From the NCBI RefSeq assembly GCF_003254395.2, contig NC_037648.1:10418009-10482008 (forward strand): a stretch of DNA of 64,000 bases. Reading direction: 5' to 3'. Shown piece by piece: positions 39,048-53,357 of the stretch. The stretch comes from Apis mellifera. Lineage: Eukaryota > Arthropoda > Insecta > Hymenoptera > Apidae. The position numbers and the translations under genes are program-made. The notes beneath the pieces were generated by a model. It saw only the letters and a list, made by a program, of their open reading frames with translations. It was not told where the DNA came from and searched no databases. The stretch's first letter is position 1. Each line of letters begins with the position of its first letter.

Positions 39048-42000
39048 CTGAAAAATAGAGAATATGTTAATACAAATTAGGGAAGATTAATTATGATTGA
39101 TTCTCTTGTGAATTAATTTAGTTTTATCATTAAAAAATATATCCATTTTTAATCTTTTTTTATTAGTATTATATATGAAAAGTATTTTAAATGAGTATTC
39201 GATAAAATTATTTGATAATCTCTTCGTGGAAGAGATATATTTCATATACATCTAACACGAATGAAAAAGTAGCATATATTTATTTTCACATACAAAAAAA
39301 TATTAAGTGAAATTATAAGAAATATTACAAAAATATTACATTATATAATTATGTTTAATCTTATCTTAATGAATTCAATATATAATTCAATTTTAAAATA
39401 GTAAAAATATTAATTCTATCCTCAATTCTATAATTTTGTAATAAGTATTCTAAGTATCATGAGCAAAATTCAAAATTTAAATTAATAACAATTTGAACAA
39501 TAATTATAAAATACTTTTTTAAATTATTATTCCATTTATTTTAATTCACTGTGTAATTAATTATATTTCGACAGAATATACTCTTCAATGTTTAATTTAA
39601 TTCTGTATGGTAACATTCGATTAAATGTTATATTAATAATTGAAGAATATTGTTGATGAAATTAAACATGAATCAATATACTCTCGAATTAATTCCAAAT
39701 AAATGACTGTTGATATAAATCAATGATCAATTCTTCTAACAAAAATAGATAATATAAATTTTATAATGGAATGTATTTTCAAGTAAATTGAATATTATAA
39801 ATTCATATTCACATGCTGGATTAAACGTAAATATCTAAATTATGTATATGCATGCATGGGAATGAAACATATATCAATTCAACAAAATATTAAAAATATC
39901 TATTATTTATTGAAAAAAGAATCTTACGTTAAGATCAATAAAAATGAAATAAAATTTCGAAATCGAAATCCTCGAATGACGAATCTTTCTTCCTACGATC
40001 ACTATTTACATAAAACGGAAACAAAAGTTTGGTTGGTTTCCTCTGACAAACAAATCTTTGATTCGAGCTTTGAAAACTTTTCTCTCTTTCAAAGAATTTT
40101 ACTTCACAATTTTCCTTTTTTTTTATATTTTTTTTTTATTTTTACGGTACGAAATCTTTCCATCTTTTTAAAGCGAAAATAAAAAAAATTTTATTTTTTC
40201 TCTCTATTATATTTTATCTCTAGCAAACCACTATAAAATAGAACAATTTTAAACAAATGTCACTGCTATGTTTACCGAAAATTTCAACGGTTCTAACGAG
40301 GATATTTCGAGTTAATGGGCCATGTGGAATTCAAAGTAAAACGAAATGGCCTATCTATCTTTCGAATATACAACAAGTCACCATTTACATGAGCTAACTC
40401 ATCCTTTGTCAAACATTAGTTGGCCATGTTCTCATGGCGAACAACACGAATTAGTGGCGACATACACACAGTGATGACACGTATGACCTTGATTAATGTC
40501 GTCTGCTCTATTTGAAATTTAATTCGTAATATCTTCGATGCCTCTTCTTCGAAAAAATATTACGAAGTTTTTAATTAATGTGGCCAAAGAAAACTTATCG
40601 CTTTGGATCACATTACATTGATTTCAATAATAAAATAAAAAGTAACAATTGATTTTGCAAGATTATAGAATTTATTACTTCATGAACCTAGTGATTCCTA
40701 TTATTTTTTGAACGAACGATCGAAATTTCAATGTTTTAACATCAAAAGAATGTTTCATTTTTATTTATATTATATCTTAGATGTAAAAAGTTTCAATCTT
40801 TTTTTTTTATATTTTACTTATATATTTCTGCAAAATTGTACGAATTTCATTTATTTTATTGCGTATATATTGTTATTTTATATTAAAAATTATTAATAAT
40901 AATCTATATTTTTTGCCAATTATCAGATTATAAATAATTGTTTATAAATAATCTTATGAATTTATATTTGAACTAAATATTTTTATTTGCCGCATTTATA
41001 CAAATAGGATGTATTAACATGGCGTACAAAGCTATTTCAGATATTCTATGCAAAAGAATAATTAAACGTACCATTAAATATGTAAATATAATAGATAAAA
41101 AAATAATAATATGATAAAATATAAAAGCACAATAAAATGGAATATTTAAAATGAATGAGATAATTCGTAATTTGCATTTAAATAGCACATTACGTCAGAG
41201 AATAAATAAATAAAATAAATACTACTGTGTAACATAATAATTATGATATTTGAGAACAAATTATAAATAAAATAATATAATACAATAAATAAAATATAAA
41301 AAGAAATATTAAATTGTTTTGGAAAAATAATAAGACTGGAAAAATAATATTTATTAATACTAATATGCTTGTCTTGGATAAAAATTTAATAAATATTATT
41401 CATTTATAAAACAGAATCAAATTGAGCACTGATAAATTTTATTGATAATTTGTTAATAATAAATAATCATACATTTATCAATCATTGTGTTTTAAATATA
41501 TATTATTAAAATTAAAAAAAATTATAAATTGTCTTCTATTTAAATAAATATATTCATTTTTTTTTAAATTATATATGCACATATATTAAGAAAAAATAAA
41601 AATTGATGAATTTATAAATATCAATGTGTTTATATCATACACATTAAATTTTTAAATCATTTTTAAAAATTTATTGGAAAAAACGACAGACATGAAACAT
41701 TAAAACATGATTATCCTTTCTTTTTTTTCAAATAATTTTAAAACTTGTATTTTATTATTGGAATACGAGTATTCACCACGATTATGTGCATTAACTACAA
41801 TCGATTTTCCTAAGACGTTGTATTGCTCATTTTCGAGAACATCTTAAAGAATGCTAATTAAATGATGAAATCTATTATAACTATTCGTAAATATTGTTCT
41901 ATAAATTTCCTTTATTTTATTTTTGCATTTAAATAGATATAAATTTATGTTATATATCGATAATATTTATAAATATTTTTGATAAATATTTATTCATATA

Positions 42001-43453
42001 TAAAAAAATAAAATTTTCAAGTTTCCAAAATTTCAATTATATTATATTTTCTTCAAATTTTTATTATATTTTCAAATAATACTACAAATAATAATCCTAC
42101 TATACTTTAAATTTTTAAATTTTTAAATATTTTAATTATATTTCATTTTAATGAAATATTTATTTATATTTCAATTGTTGAAATGTGAAAGCTTTCAAAA
42201 TTTTATTATTTAGTAAAAGTTAGTTTAATTTCTTTAAAAATTTCAATTTTTTTCTTGTTAAGAGAGAAATTATTAAAATTATTAAAATTATTAGAAAAAT
42301 ATTCCATCAACAGAAAAACAATTTCTTAATCAATATAATCAATATAATTTCTTAATCATTAACAAATATCGATTCAAGTATAATACAATACACAATAGCT
42401 CGATCTTTTTTTTCTATTTTTACCCATATATATTCCTCCATTTCTCTGAAAAGCAATAATCCACAAGATTGCATCGCAGAATCCGTACTCCTAACCTTCA
42501 TATGTCTGAACAAGTCGGTCAATATCTAGTCATTTTACTTACCCACGTCATTGTACATTCTAGTTCGAAATAACGAACCATTAACAATAAGATATCTTTG
42601 AAATGATGATCCTAACTTGAGACTCTACTAAGTTGACTTTGTTTCAGAAAATTATTAATCCGTATGTCTTTGTTTATACGAACTTTCAAGATAATATCTT
42701 AAGGTTATCTTCCTTTTTCTCTTTCTTCATTTATAAAAACAATAATATTAACATTTAATTTAATATTAATTAATTTAAAATATCTATTTATATAATAGTA
42801 ATATTAATATTATTAATAGAAAAATTAGGGAAAAATGTAATTAAATAAGAAAAATTAATAAGAAAAATTAGAGAAAAAAGACATAATTGTTAATATTTTG
42901 TTTGAAAAAAATTTCTTTGTTTTTGAAATATTACGTACTTAATGTATATTTATAAATTAAACAAATCTGTATCGTAAATTATGAAATATTATTTACGTAA
43001 TAAATATTTACACAGAGAATTTCTATTTTATGAAAAAGAAAGAAAATTATTTTTATAAATTTTAATGATAAGATGCCATAATAACATGCATTTTTAATAG
43101 ATTGTTATTTTATTTTATTTTGTTCTCGCAAAATTATTAGAAATTTCTAATTATTATAATAATGGATAATTATTCTAATAAGTTCTATATATATATATAT
43201 ATTTATCAAAATAGTATTATCTTATTTTATTATGAAATTTTTATTTCATATTATTATTTAAAATTTTTATTGTTTGATGGTTTCAATATTCTTTTTAAAT
43301 AATATAATATTTATTTTTAAATAATTGCTGGCTAACAAATAATTATGATGACTAATAGTAATTATAATTATAATAATTTGCCTATTTTTCTTTTTAGAGA
43401 AAAAAAAAAATTAAACTTTCCTAATACTTAAATAAATAAATATATATTTATAT

Positions 43454-43455
43454 AT

Positions 43456-43498
<43 letters not shown>

Positions 43499-43500
43499 TT
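43454..43500 (+). repeat. TTTA tetranucleotide microsatellite
   Basis: About a dozen perfect TTTA units between the DH31 receptor and the first UGT gene. Confidence 0.8.
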
Positions 43501-43617
43501 CATATATATTATATATTATTTATTCATATAATATATAATTATATACTATATATTCATATATTAAAATTTTTTAAAAACTCCATAAATTTTATCATCAAGG
43601 TCCTTAACTTACTTAAC

Positions 43618-43660
43618 CCGCTCCTGAACTACTGTAGCACTTATCTTGATACGTCAACAT
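43618..43660 (-). other. Candidate first coding exon of the DH31 receptor
   Basis: Minus-strand ATG at 43660 opens 14 codons plus one base (MLTYQDKCYSSSGA, then G) before a GTTAAG donor. The phase is exactly what the exon at 38937-39047 needs, and the segment would supply the missing first ectodomain cysteine. Against it: the donor is weak, a stronger GTAAGT lies seven bases further on behind an in-frame stop, and no signal peptide is encoded. Confidence 0.25.
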
Positions 43661-44235
43661 AAATTATTTAAATGATTCCCAAGAAGTCAAGTGATGAAGA
43701 AACAAGAATTATTCTACAGTTATACTCTTAATATTTACTTGTAAAATATGAAAATGGAAAAATTTTCCTTTTTAAATTGATTTTTTAAAATTGCATTGAA
43801 AATATCGGGAAAAGTATTTACGCGTTATCGTATCGATAAAAGAAGTGATAAAAAATATATTTTAATAAAATATATTTTATTCTATATTTAATATATAATA
43901 ATAATAATAAACTTTAAAGTGTTTAAAATATACCATGAAATCTAATTAAACGTCGTTTAATAAAATCTAAAATCAATTAACGGATTTAACGTGCGTCTAA
44001 TTTAATAAAATTTAATCATAAAGAAAATTTATAAGAATAAAAGAGTGTTGTGTAAGTTATATAGAGTTGTGTAAATAAGTTGAGCGTGTATTTTTTTATT
44101 TCTATCTGCATGTAAAATGATATGAATTTACAAGTAAAAAATCATGCAATTTGATTGAAATATGCATCTTCGATTCTAAATTTTTTTCGAATTTTCAAAC
44201 AATTTTTAAAGTTTCGAAAAATTTAATTTTCAACG

Positions 44236-44267
44236 TATAAAAAGAAGAAGACTACTGAATGAGATCA
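44236..44267 (+). promoter_or_regulatory. Core promoter of UGT gene 1
   Basis: TATAAAAAG at 44236 is followed 31 bases later by an initiator-like TCA whose A is at 44267. This places a start site 95 bases before the ATG at 44362. A splice-acceptor-like TTTTTTTTCAG ending at 44345 leaves open an alternative with an upstream leader exon. Confidence 0.45.
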
Positions 44268-44361
44268 AAATTAATAATCAAGCTTAAAAGTTGAACGTGT
44301 TTTTCAAATAACTTTTAAATAATCGATCGAATAATTTTTTTTCAGGTGTGAAAATAAAAAA

Positions 44362-47300
44362 ATGAAATCTCAGAAAGTATTATTGTTTTTCCTAACGTTG
44401 GCTCTTTCCACACATATTAACGATGCCTATAGAATTCTGTGCCTCTTCCCGTACAACGGAAAAAGCCATTTTATAGTGTTCGAGGCCCTGTGCAAGGGAT
44501 TAGCCAGTAAAGGACATCAAATCGACATGATCAGTCATTTTCCAACGAAGAAACCGATTCCTAATTACACGGATATTATTGATTTAAGTGGAACGAGAAA
44601 AGCAATAGTGAGCAGTTTCACCATTGATTTTGCCAAGATATTAGACCGATCACTCGTGTATTATTTGACTACAGATTTTGGCAGTTCTTATTGCCACTTA
44701 ATGGGCAACGAAAAGATGCAAAAATTCATTAAAAACCCACCCAACGATCCACCTTACGATCTCATAATTACAGAGGTAAATTATTGATTATAATTAATTA
44801 CAATTTAAAATTAATAATAGAGACAAATAATCATTCTAAATATAAACAGGAATTTTTTTTTCTAATTAATTATTATTTTTTCAAAAAAAATTTTTCAATA
44901 TTTCAAATATATTTCTATAAAATATGATATGAAATGAAATATGATCTTATTATTTGCGTTATTATTTCCGATAAATTATTATTTCTGTTTTATTTATCTA
45001 TGTTTATAAAAAAGTTGTTTTTTAATATCAAATATTTAAGATTATTAAAACGAATTTATTAAATTAATAAATTTTAATTTATTTAATCGATATAATTAAT
45101 TAGATTAATATATGTAATTATATTAAAAATAATATTATTAATTTTCACTTAGAAAATTGCAAAATTCTAAAAATAAGATTTTCTATAAAAAATTATATAT
45201 AAATATTTATATTTTATAAATATGATTAAAGGTCATAATGTTTCATATAATATTGCGAAACATGTTGTGAAAATGTTTTAACATGTATTAATATATTCTA
45301 TAAATACTTTAATATACATTTAATATGTATTAATGTTTAAATATCATTTAACTTTAATGCAATTTATTAATTCCGAATTATAGAAATTCATTTTGAAAAT
45401 TTATTTATTTATCACAATTTATGCACGATTAAAATGAATCTTTATCTTTCCATTTTTTTTTTCTATCTGTATAGATATCGTTATATTATATTTTATTATT
45501 CAATTTAATTAAGTAAACATAAAACATTTTATAATTGCCTCAAAAATTGATAATGCATCGATAACAATGTTAGTGACGAGTGACTCACTTTGTTCGTTAT
45601 TTCAAAATAAAATTTATATAATTTATTTTTTATCATTCGTACATTCGTAATGAAGATATAAATTAACGTGAAAAATGTCATTAATTTTTGTAGAAAAAAA
45701 AAAAAAAAAAAAGAATCGATATAAGATACGAATAACATAGAATCCATTGTCCAAGCATTGTTGCATAATTTTTTAACTATTGTATATTTAATTAGATATT
45801 TAATTAGAACGTGATTATTTAACGTGATAATTTTTTTTTTTAAATAGAAAATTGTTTTTCAACGGAGAAAAAATATAAAAAAATATGTATATTAGTAAAA
45901 TTAATTTTAATTAATTCAGAAATTAACTCAACATTTCTTTTTAATTAAGACTTCCATGTTATAATTTTAAATTTCCGGGCAATTATAGCATATATCGTAT
46001 ACTTTTTCTTTCTCAGTATTTTGCCTCACCGTGTTATTTGGGATTTGGCCATTTGTTGAACGCGCCAGTGGCTATCGCAGTATCGTTTCTGGAAATGCCC
46101 TATATCGATAATTTTATGGGAAGTCCGTTCAATTATGGCTTCTTTTCGGGACACTATAACGATTATCCCGTGGTGGATACGTTCCTCGATCGCCTGTGGA
46201 ATTTCATCGTTAATTACAAGGAGGAGCAAAAATTTTACTATTACACGAGCGATCAGACCGATTTAATGAGAAAATATCTAGATTTACCGAATTTACCAGA
46301 TATCAGAGAGTTGGAAAGAAACGTGAGCCTGGCTATAGTGAACTCGCATCACAGTTATCATGGGATCAGAGCGGTCACGCCAGCTATCGTAGAAGTCGGT
46401 GGAATACACATAGTTGAATCCGATCAGAAAGTAAATCCGGTAAAAGATTTTGGAAAGTTTTTTACTTTTTTCTAATCATCATTTCTTTCGACCAATTTCG
46501 AAACTCTTATTCCATGTGAATTTTTCCTCGGATAGAAAGATCTCATTTTTTTTTCAAGTATTGCTCAAAGTACTTTTATAATTTTTCTTTGAAATTTTAT
46601 CAATTTTTTTTTCTTCTAAACCATTAATCATTCCATTATCTCTCTGGTAAAAGGGAAACGATAAGGAATAGTTTCTCGTTTTATAGGAATTGAAAGAATG
46701 GTTGGATTCAGCGAATCATGGATTGGTGTATTTCTCAATGGGCTCAATATTGGCAATCGAAGAGATGTCAAAAGAAATGATATCAATCTTTTACCAATCG
46801 TTCGCGAAAATATCACCAATAAAAGTGTTGATAAGATGCGCCAATTCGACCAAGTTACCCCCTGGTCTACCCAGTAACGCGATGACCCTCTCTTGGATCC
46901 CTCAGATTGCTGTTTTAAGTAAATCACATATATTTGTATTTTTTTAGAAAAAAAAAAAAAAACGTAAAAGTATATAAAATTATTTATTAATTCAGAGTTT
47001 TGCTATTTTTATTTTTAAACGAATATCCTCAAGAATAATTAAAAGAAGTTAACGAGAAGCATAATAAAAGTTTCAAAGGAAATTTTTTTTTTTTTTAATA
47101 TAAGAAGAATCGTAAAACCAACCAAGATCCAAAGAAAGTTACAGAGAGTAGCGCGTAATTTATGGATCATATTGGATTAAAAGATCTTATTTCTCACAGG
47201 ACATAAAAATACGCGAGTATTCATAACGCATGGAGGCTTTGGAGGAACTCAGGAAGCCATTTATTATGGAGTCCCCATGATAGGAATACCTGTATTCTCC

Positions 47301-47779
47301 GATCAAAAAAAGAACATCTATGCCCTGGCCCAGAAGAATATGGCTGTTGCATTAGATATCGACAACATCAACGAGGATATCGTAAATACCGCTTTAGATG
47401 CTGTTTTACACGATCCTAAATACAGGTAAAATATTCCAAATAATTTACACATTCTATAGAAAATTAAAAAGTCATTGTTGTATGTAAATATTGTAATGTT
47501 CGGATATTCGATTATCGTAATAACTATTGAATAATGTGCTGAATCATAGTATTGCATTTAGTAATTTCATTCTTATTTACAATTTTTTCAAAAAAAAAGA
47601 TTAATTCTTCAACAGATTATACTTATCACGTAATTGTAATTTATTATGATGATCTTGCATAATGATTTATCTCTAGTATTTGTTATCTAATTTTTAATTT
47701 AATTTTCTCGAGACAATAATATCTTTTTGTGAGATAATTTACTACTTTATTTCATTGAAAAAAGTTAATATACTAAAAC

Positions 47780-47831
<52 letters not shown>

Positions 47832-48524
47832 CATATAATATATAACACAATAAATATGATATATATTTAAAATATTATATTGTAATAAAAGATTCATTTT
47901 TCTGAAAGGAAATATTAAATTATTACAATTCCTTTACAAAAAAATAAAAAAATAAAAGAATATAAGTCAAGTGAATATTTTGATAAAAAACATATTTATT
48001 ATTATTGTTAAATAATAATAACACTTTATCTAGATTATTCTATCTACAATTGTTCAAACGATAATAATATTAAAAATAAATTTTCAGTTCAGTACAATTG
48101 TACAAATTATGTATTATCAGTGATACATGTCATGACAACACGTAAAAGCAAGATTTTTCTAAAATTCTGATAATGCTAGCAAACGTATTATTATAATCGT
48201 ATAATGTTCGTATTATGTAATTATCAATTTTTTTTTCTCTCTTTCAGAGAATCCGCAAAGAAGATATCAAAAATGTTCAAAGATCGGCCAATGAGCGCGA
48301 TAGACACCGCCATTTATTGGATCGAGTACGTGATAAGAAATGGGCCGCAAAGTTTGAGATCGCACGCGGTCGATCTACCCTGGTGGAAATTGTATCTGAT
48401 CGATGTTTTCGTCTTCTTGATCGCGTGTTTCGTTCTAACGATCTGTCTCCTCGTGACACTTTTGAAAATTTTGTTTGGATATCTGTTTAATATAGGAATT
48501 CAAACGAAAAGGAAAACGAATTGA
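44362..48524 (+). CDS. UDP-glycosyltransferase, gene 1 of tandem array, complete
   Basis: Five exons: 44362-44775, 46017-46439, 46687-46918, 47200-47425 and 48248-48524, encoding 523 aa. It transfers a sugar (in insects usually glucose from UDP-glucose) to small lipophilic compounds in the ER lumen. Residues 1-22 form a signal peptide ending INDA. The likely catalytic His36 lies in GKSHF. Glu138 stands where vertebrate UGTs have the catalytic Asp, exactly at the first exon junction. The UDP-sugar-binding UGT signature spans about 364-392 (FITHGG, then a SDQ end). A conserved DRPM...DTAIYWIEY block at 444-459 precedes a membrane anchor at about 482-508 and a short lysine-rich tail ending KRKTN, which fits KxKxx ER retrieval. 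It is the first of three paralogues on the same strand; the substrate is unknown. Confidence 0.93.
47784..47824. repeat. TA dinucleotide microsatellite
   Basis: About 20 uninterrupted TA units in the last intron of UGT gene 1. Confidence 0.85.
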
Positions 48525-50295
48525 GAGAAATTATGAAAAATATAAATGAAATTGATATTATGATTATAATTATATAATTATATATTATAATTTATAATTA
48601 TAATTATACGTTATTATATATTATAATTATAGTAATATAAATAATAGGAGTAATATATATATATATATATAAAAGGTGACAAATAATTGTTTCCTATTTA
48701 TTAAAATTATTAAATAAAATAAAATTATTATTTCAAATATATATCGATGAATGAATGGTAGAAAACTAGGAAGAATTTTTGAAAGTTTTCGATAGTTTCA
48801 TCGAATTTTATTAACAACAAAATATAAATGAGCTGTAATAATAGAAATTTATCTATTCAATAAAACATAAATAATAAAAAAAAAATAATAAAAAATAGAG
48901 TGTGATATAATTATAATAATAATATATTACGATATAAGGAAATATTATTATATGATAATTTAAAGTATTAGTTTTTTCTTTCGTTTTGCTATTTACTTCG
49001 TATACGTACATACATAAATAATTAAAAAGAAATATGAATAAAAATGGAAATATATTTTAACATTAAATTAAATTCCTTATATTATTTTCATTTCCAATTC
49101 AATCAATTCTCTCAAGTGTGCAAAGAAATTTGATCATTTGGTTTCTTAAATTCAAGTATTTTTCTTTTTTTTTTTTTTTTTCTAAACTTTTTTGAAACTT
49201 TTAAACTTTAAATATTTTTCCATTATTCCACGTTATTATATTATATATTATCGAAATAATGTATACTTATAAAATTACATTTCATACTAGTCATCCAATT
49301 TACTGGAAAGTGCAATAAATGCATGATAATGAATGTATAATTTGCCACTAATTGACCTGACGTTGACAAAATTGAAATATTTCGTGTCTTTCATAGTTCC
49401 TCACAACTATTCAATCCGAATAGATTATTCGACGGTTCGTATACGTAGCGTTCGTATAGAAAAATATCCACGATATTTTCAAATTTTTCTTTTAATATCA
49501 TCACGAAGTGTAACGAGTGTTTCAATTCTGTTTAGTAATATTCATCAAAAATTTATCAATTTCAATTTATCGTTTTTAAATCATAGAAACATTGCACAAA
49601 ATATCGTTAATATGAACAAGGGCCTTTTGTGTTTATTTACCAAGATCGAGAATCGGTATTAATTCTTAGATCTATGAATTCAAATTTGCGATATTCAAAT
49701 TTGCGAAATATCTTGCCTCGTAACTTTCGTGCAATATCTCTTGTTAATTGGAAAGCTATTATAATGAAATCATTAGTTAAATTTTAATTATTCGATTTAA
49801 ATGTTCAAATATTTTTGAAATTTGGATAAAGGTTATCAGTAAAGGCTATCAGCCATACATCTGTTAACATTATGAAATATTTTTGAAATTCATGCTTGAA
49901 ATATAATATAAGAAGTCAAGTAATCTCAAACATTTCTTTAAACATAAATCTTCTCTCATAATCGTCTTCGAACATGGCCATCTCATTATGATAGTGATTC
50001 CAATTCAGTTTAAAACTTTGTTACAGTGTACATGAAACATCTTAACACTTTTCTCACGCTTATTTGATTCTTCATTTCTAGAAAAATTAAATTGGATATC
50101 GAGTGGAAGAAGCTGTGATGATATATATTTGTTGACAATAAATAGATCTTTTTTTTTTCTTTTCTTAAAGAAAACTCGCGAATTTCTGTGAAAAAAAAAA
50201 ATAACAATACACATGTGTTCATAACTCGAAATTCGAACAGATGTGTGTTATTCTGAACTATATATTGTCGATTTAAAATTAAAATTTAAAATAGA
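48525..50295. other. Intergenic spacer between UGT genes 1 and 2
   Basis: AT-rich 3' flank of UGT gene 1 with AATAAA-type signals near 48.71 kb, then spacer. The ORF at about 49.33-49.66 kb has a low-complexity translation with no family resemblance and looks like chance. No UGT remnant is visible. Confidence 0.5.
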
Positions 50296-50331
50296 TATAT
50301 AAATGGATAAATGAAATAATTTATTTCGTCA
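50296..50331 (+). promoter_or_regulatory. Possible core promoter of UGT gene 2
   Basis: TATATAAA at 50296 and a GTCAAT initiator with A at 50331 are about 33-35 bases apart. This gives a leader of about 67 bases that starts with an AAT repeat. In such AT-rich DNA a TATA match alone is weak evidence. Confidence 0.3.
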
Positions 50332-50360
50332 ATAATAATAATAATAATAATAATAATAAT
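50331..50360 (+). repeat. AAT trinucleotide microsatellite
   Basis: About ten AAT units ending 38 bases before the UGT gene 2 start codon, so probably inside its 5' leader. Confidence 0.75.
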
Positions 50361-50397
50361 TTTTTAAAATAAATTACCAAATTAAATCAAAGTGACT

Positions 50398-53357
50398 ATG
50401 AAATTATCATCGATAGTATTTCTTTGCGCGATACTGTCGGCATGTTACGGATACCGGATATTGGGAGTGTTTCCTTTCAACGGAAAGAGCCATTTCATGA
50501 TGTTCGAACGATTGATGAAGATTCTGGCCAAAAAGGGGCATCAAGTTGACGTGATCTCCACGTTCCCCTTGAAGAAACCGTATCCGAATTATACAGATCT
50601 CATTGCTCTCCCCGTATCTTCGTCGTGGATAAACAATTTAACTTTCCACGAGATACAAAACTCGTTCCTTGTATCAGCTCCATTCGTCGTGGGACATATG
50701 GCAGGAAATATGATTTGCGAATTTTTGAAACATCCGAAGGTGCAGGAATTAATACACAATCCGCCTAAAGACCCGCCTTACGATGCGATCATCTTGGAGG
50801 TATGAAAATTATAAAAGATGAGGGAAAGAGAGAGAGAGAGAAAAAATACAATGAGTCGACTATTCGTGACTGTTGCTAAAGAATGTGTAATTCTTTCTTA
50901 CGAATCGGGAAAAAATAACGATGCTGTAATACCTGAATGAGAATACGAATATTCCTTATTTTTGAAACGATAAAACAGTGTTATTGATTCAAAAGATGTG
51001 GTGTGCAAAGATGCGACGAGAAGATTTGTTTATCACAAACAATTGTTACTTCACATCACCATCTCTCTTCATCCAACGCAAAATTAATTATGCACAGCAA
51101 CTTTTGATTTGTTTTGATATATTTTCCATGAATACAATTTTATCATAAATCGTACAATTCCTTTTTTTCTCTCTCTCTTATTTATTATATAAACTATCTA
51201 TTACTTTCATTTTCTCTTCTCTCTCTCTGTAGAGAAATTTAGAGACGCAAATGGAATGAACGGTGTCTCGAAAATTTCGTTCTCGTTTCAGGTATTCGGT
51301 GCACACTGTTTCGGTATAATAGCCGACATCCTGAAGGTGCCGATGATAGGAGTGAGCAGCTCTGTGCTGTACCCATGGTCCTACGATTACATCGCTTGCC
51401 CCCACAATCTTGCATACGCGCCGCACAATTTACTTTTCTATTCCCAGAATATGAATTTCTGGCAAAGGATGTACAATTTTTTGGACAATCTTTACTCGAT
51501 ATGGGCGTTCAACAGGGTGACGGTTCCCCAGACGGAGATTATGAGGAAATACGTTAAACCGGACGCGCCGGATATCAGAGATTTGGAGAGGAATATGTCG
51601 ATAATCTTGGTGAATTCGCATATATCGACGAACGGTATCAAGAATTTGAATCCGGCGCTCATCGAAGTCGGAGGATTGCACGTACACGATGACGAGACAG
51701 TATTATTACCGCCTGTAAGTATCTTTTTCTCCTTCTCTATCCGTTTCTCTGTTTCTCCGTGACAGAGAGTGACACGACGCTTTGTCTTGTTACGTGTCGT
51801 AAAAAGATTTCTTTTTACGAGTTTGGATTAATTTCTTCTTTTTTTTCTTTTACATAAAATGATAGACGATACGAGAAAATGTTTAAAAAAATTGATTATA
51901 GAGTCTGGAAAAATGGATGAACGAGAGCGAGCAGGGATTTATCTATTTCTCGTTCGGTTCGATGGTGATGATCGAGTCATTCCCGATCGAAACCCTTCGA
52001 ATCTTTTACAATTCAATGAGGAAAATAGCGCCCGTTCGCGTGCTGATGAAAATAGCAAATTCGGACAAACTTCCGCCCGGTTTGCCGGAAAACGTGTACA
52101 TTTTACCGTGGATACCGCAAGTGAAAGTTTTCAGTAAGTTCTTCATAAGTCTGTGAACAATTAAGTGAACAATTGCTTTTTAAGTTTAATGCAACTTTTT
52201 GCAGCAATGATATAATAATTTTAATTTTCAAAATGTTCGATTTCAGTAATTTCTAACAATTAATGAAGTAAAATGGAATTGTATTTTTCCAGAGCATCCG
52301 AATATAAAAGCATTCATCACCCATGGAGGTCTTATGGGAAGCCAAGAAGCTATTCATTACGAAGTCCCAATGATCGGTATGCCTTTGTTTGCTGATCAAT
52401 TTATAAATATCGATAACTACGTCCGATTGAACATTGCAGTAAAATTAAAAATTGTTAGTCTAACTCAAGAAGAAATGGATCACGCCTTGAATGAAATTTT
52501 AAATAATCCTAAATACAAGTACGTATGTCTTTTTTATTTTTTTTTTTTTTTAAGTTATTTTCGACCGAAGTTTATTAATTGATTTTCACTATATACGTTC
52601 ACTATATATGTTCCATGTTAAAATATTTTTTTACATTTTTTTCATATAAAAATCACTCGTTTCATAATTTTTGGAGGATATTTTTCTCCTTTTTATATTT
52701 ATAGAAGTTATATCAATTAATAAAAGAATCTTCGCTTGTAATGCTGTGATCATCCTCGCTCAAATTACATCATTTGAATTTCATTTAAAGAATATTTCAA
52801 AACTTTGTCAAATATTTATCTCATCGTTATCTTTTTACAACATACAAATTAAAAAAATTATAATTAAAATATACTTGGTAAATAAATTATCATGAATGAT
52901 AAAGTCATCAATCATCAGAAAAATCATAAAAAGATTCACAAAACTATGGAATAACATTTTTATTCTTTAATACGAAAGATAAGATATTATGCAACGTGAA
53001 AAATAAGTTTGAGTTTATTATTCACAATCGTGAATTGTGAAATATTATTATCTCAACGCGTGTTTGTCTTTCAGAAAAGCGATAAAAGAACTTTCGAAGA
53101 AGTTTTTAGATCGACCGATGAGTTCCGCGGATACTGCAATTTATTGGATCGAATATATTATCAAATATGGATCAACTGTACTCAGATCACCCGCAATGGA
53201 TCTAACGTGGTGGCAATTGGAATTATTAGACGTTTGCGGATTCCTGTTGATAGTAACGTTAGTAGTACTTTATCTTCTGGCGTTAGGATTACAATTCGTA
53301 TATCATCGTTTAGTGAATTCTAGTTTCGTCGTGCCACAAAAGAAAAAAATATCTTAA
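50398..53357 (+). CDS. UDP-glycosyltransferase, gene 2 of tandem array, complete
   Basis: Five exons: 50398-50799, 51292-51714, 51902-52133, 52293-52518 and 53075-53357, encoding 521 aa. Exons 2, 3 and 4 are the same length to the base as in gene 1 (423, 232 and 226). The signal peptide is residues 1-18, with likely catalytic His32 in GKSHF and Glu134 at the catalytic-acid position. The UGT signature runs about 360-388 from FITHGG to ADQ. The DRPMSSADTAIYWIEY block and a hydrophobic anchor precede a tail ending KKKIS, a KKxx-type ER-retrieval signal. Start chosen at the ATG at 50398; there is no useful in-frame start upstream. Introns are shorter than in gene 1, and intron 1 carries a GA-repeat tract near 50827-50841. 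Substrate unknown. Confidence 0.93.

Larger units (their letters stand above)
39048..44235. other. AT-rich region upstream of the visible DH31 receptor exons
   Basis: No complete gene. Two small minus-strand islands next to splice donors (42543 and 43618-43660) are candidate 5' exons of the receptor. A GC-richer block at about 40240-40520 has stops in all frames and may be regulatory. A TTTA repeat lies at about 43454-43500. The rest is AT-rich sequence with chance ORFs. Confidence 0.45.

Noticed and set aside
51859..52137. 92-codon plus-strand frame beginning at an ATG just before UGT gene 2 exon 3.
   Set aside because: It is an out-of-frame shadow; the true frame, with an acceptor at 51901, matches the paralogues base for base.
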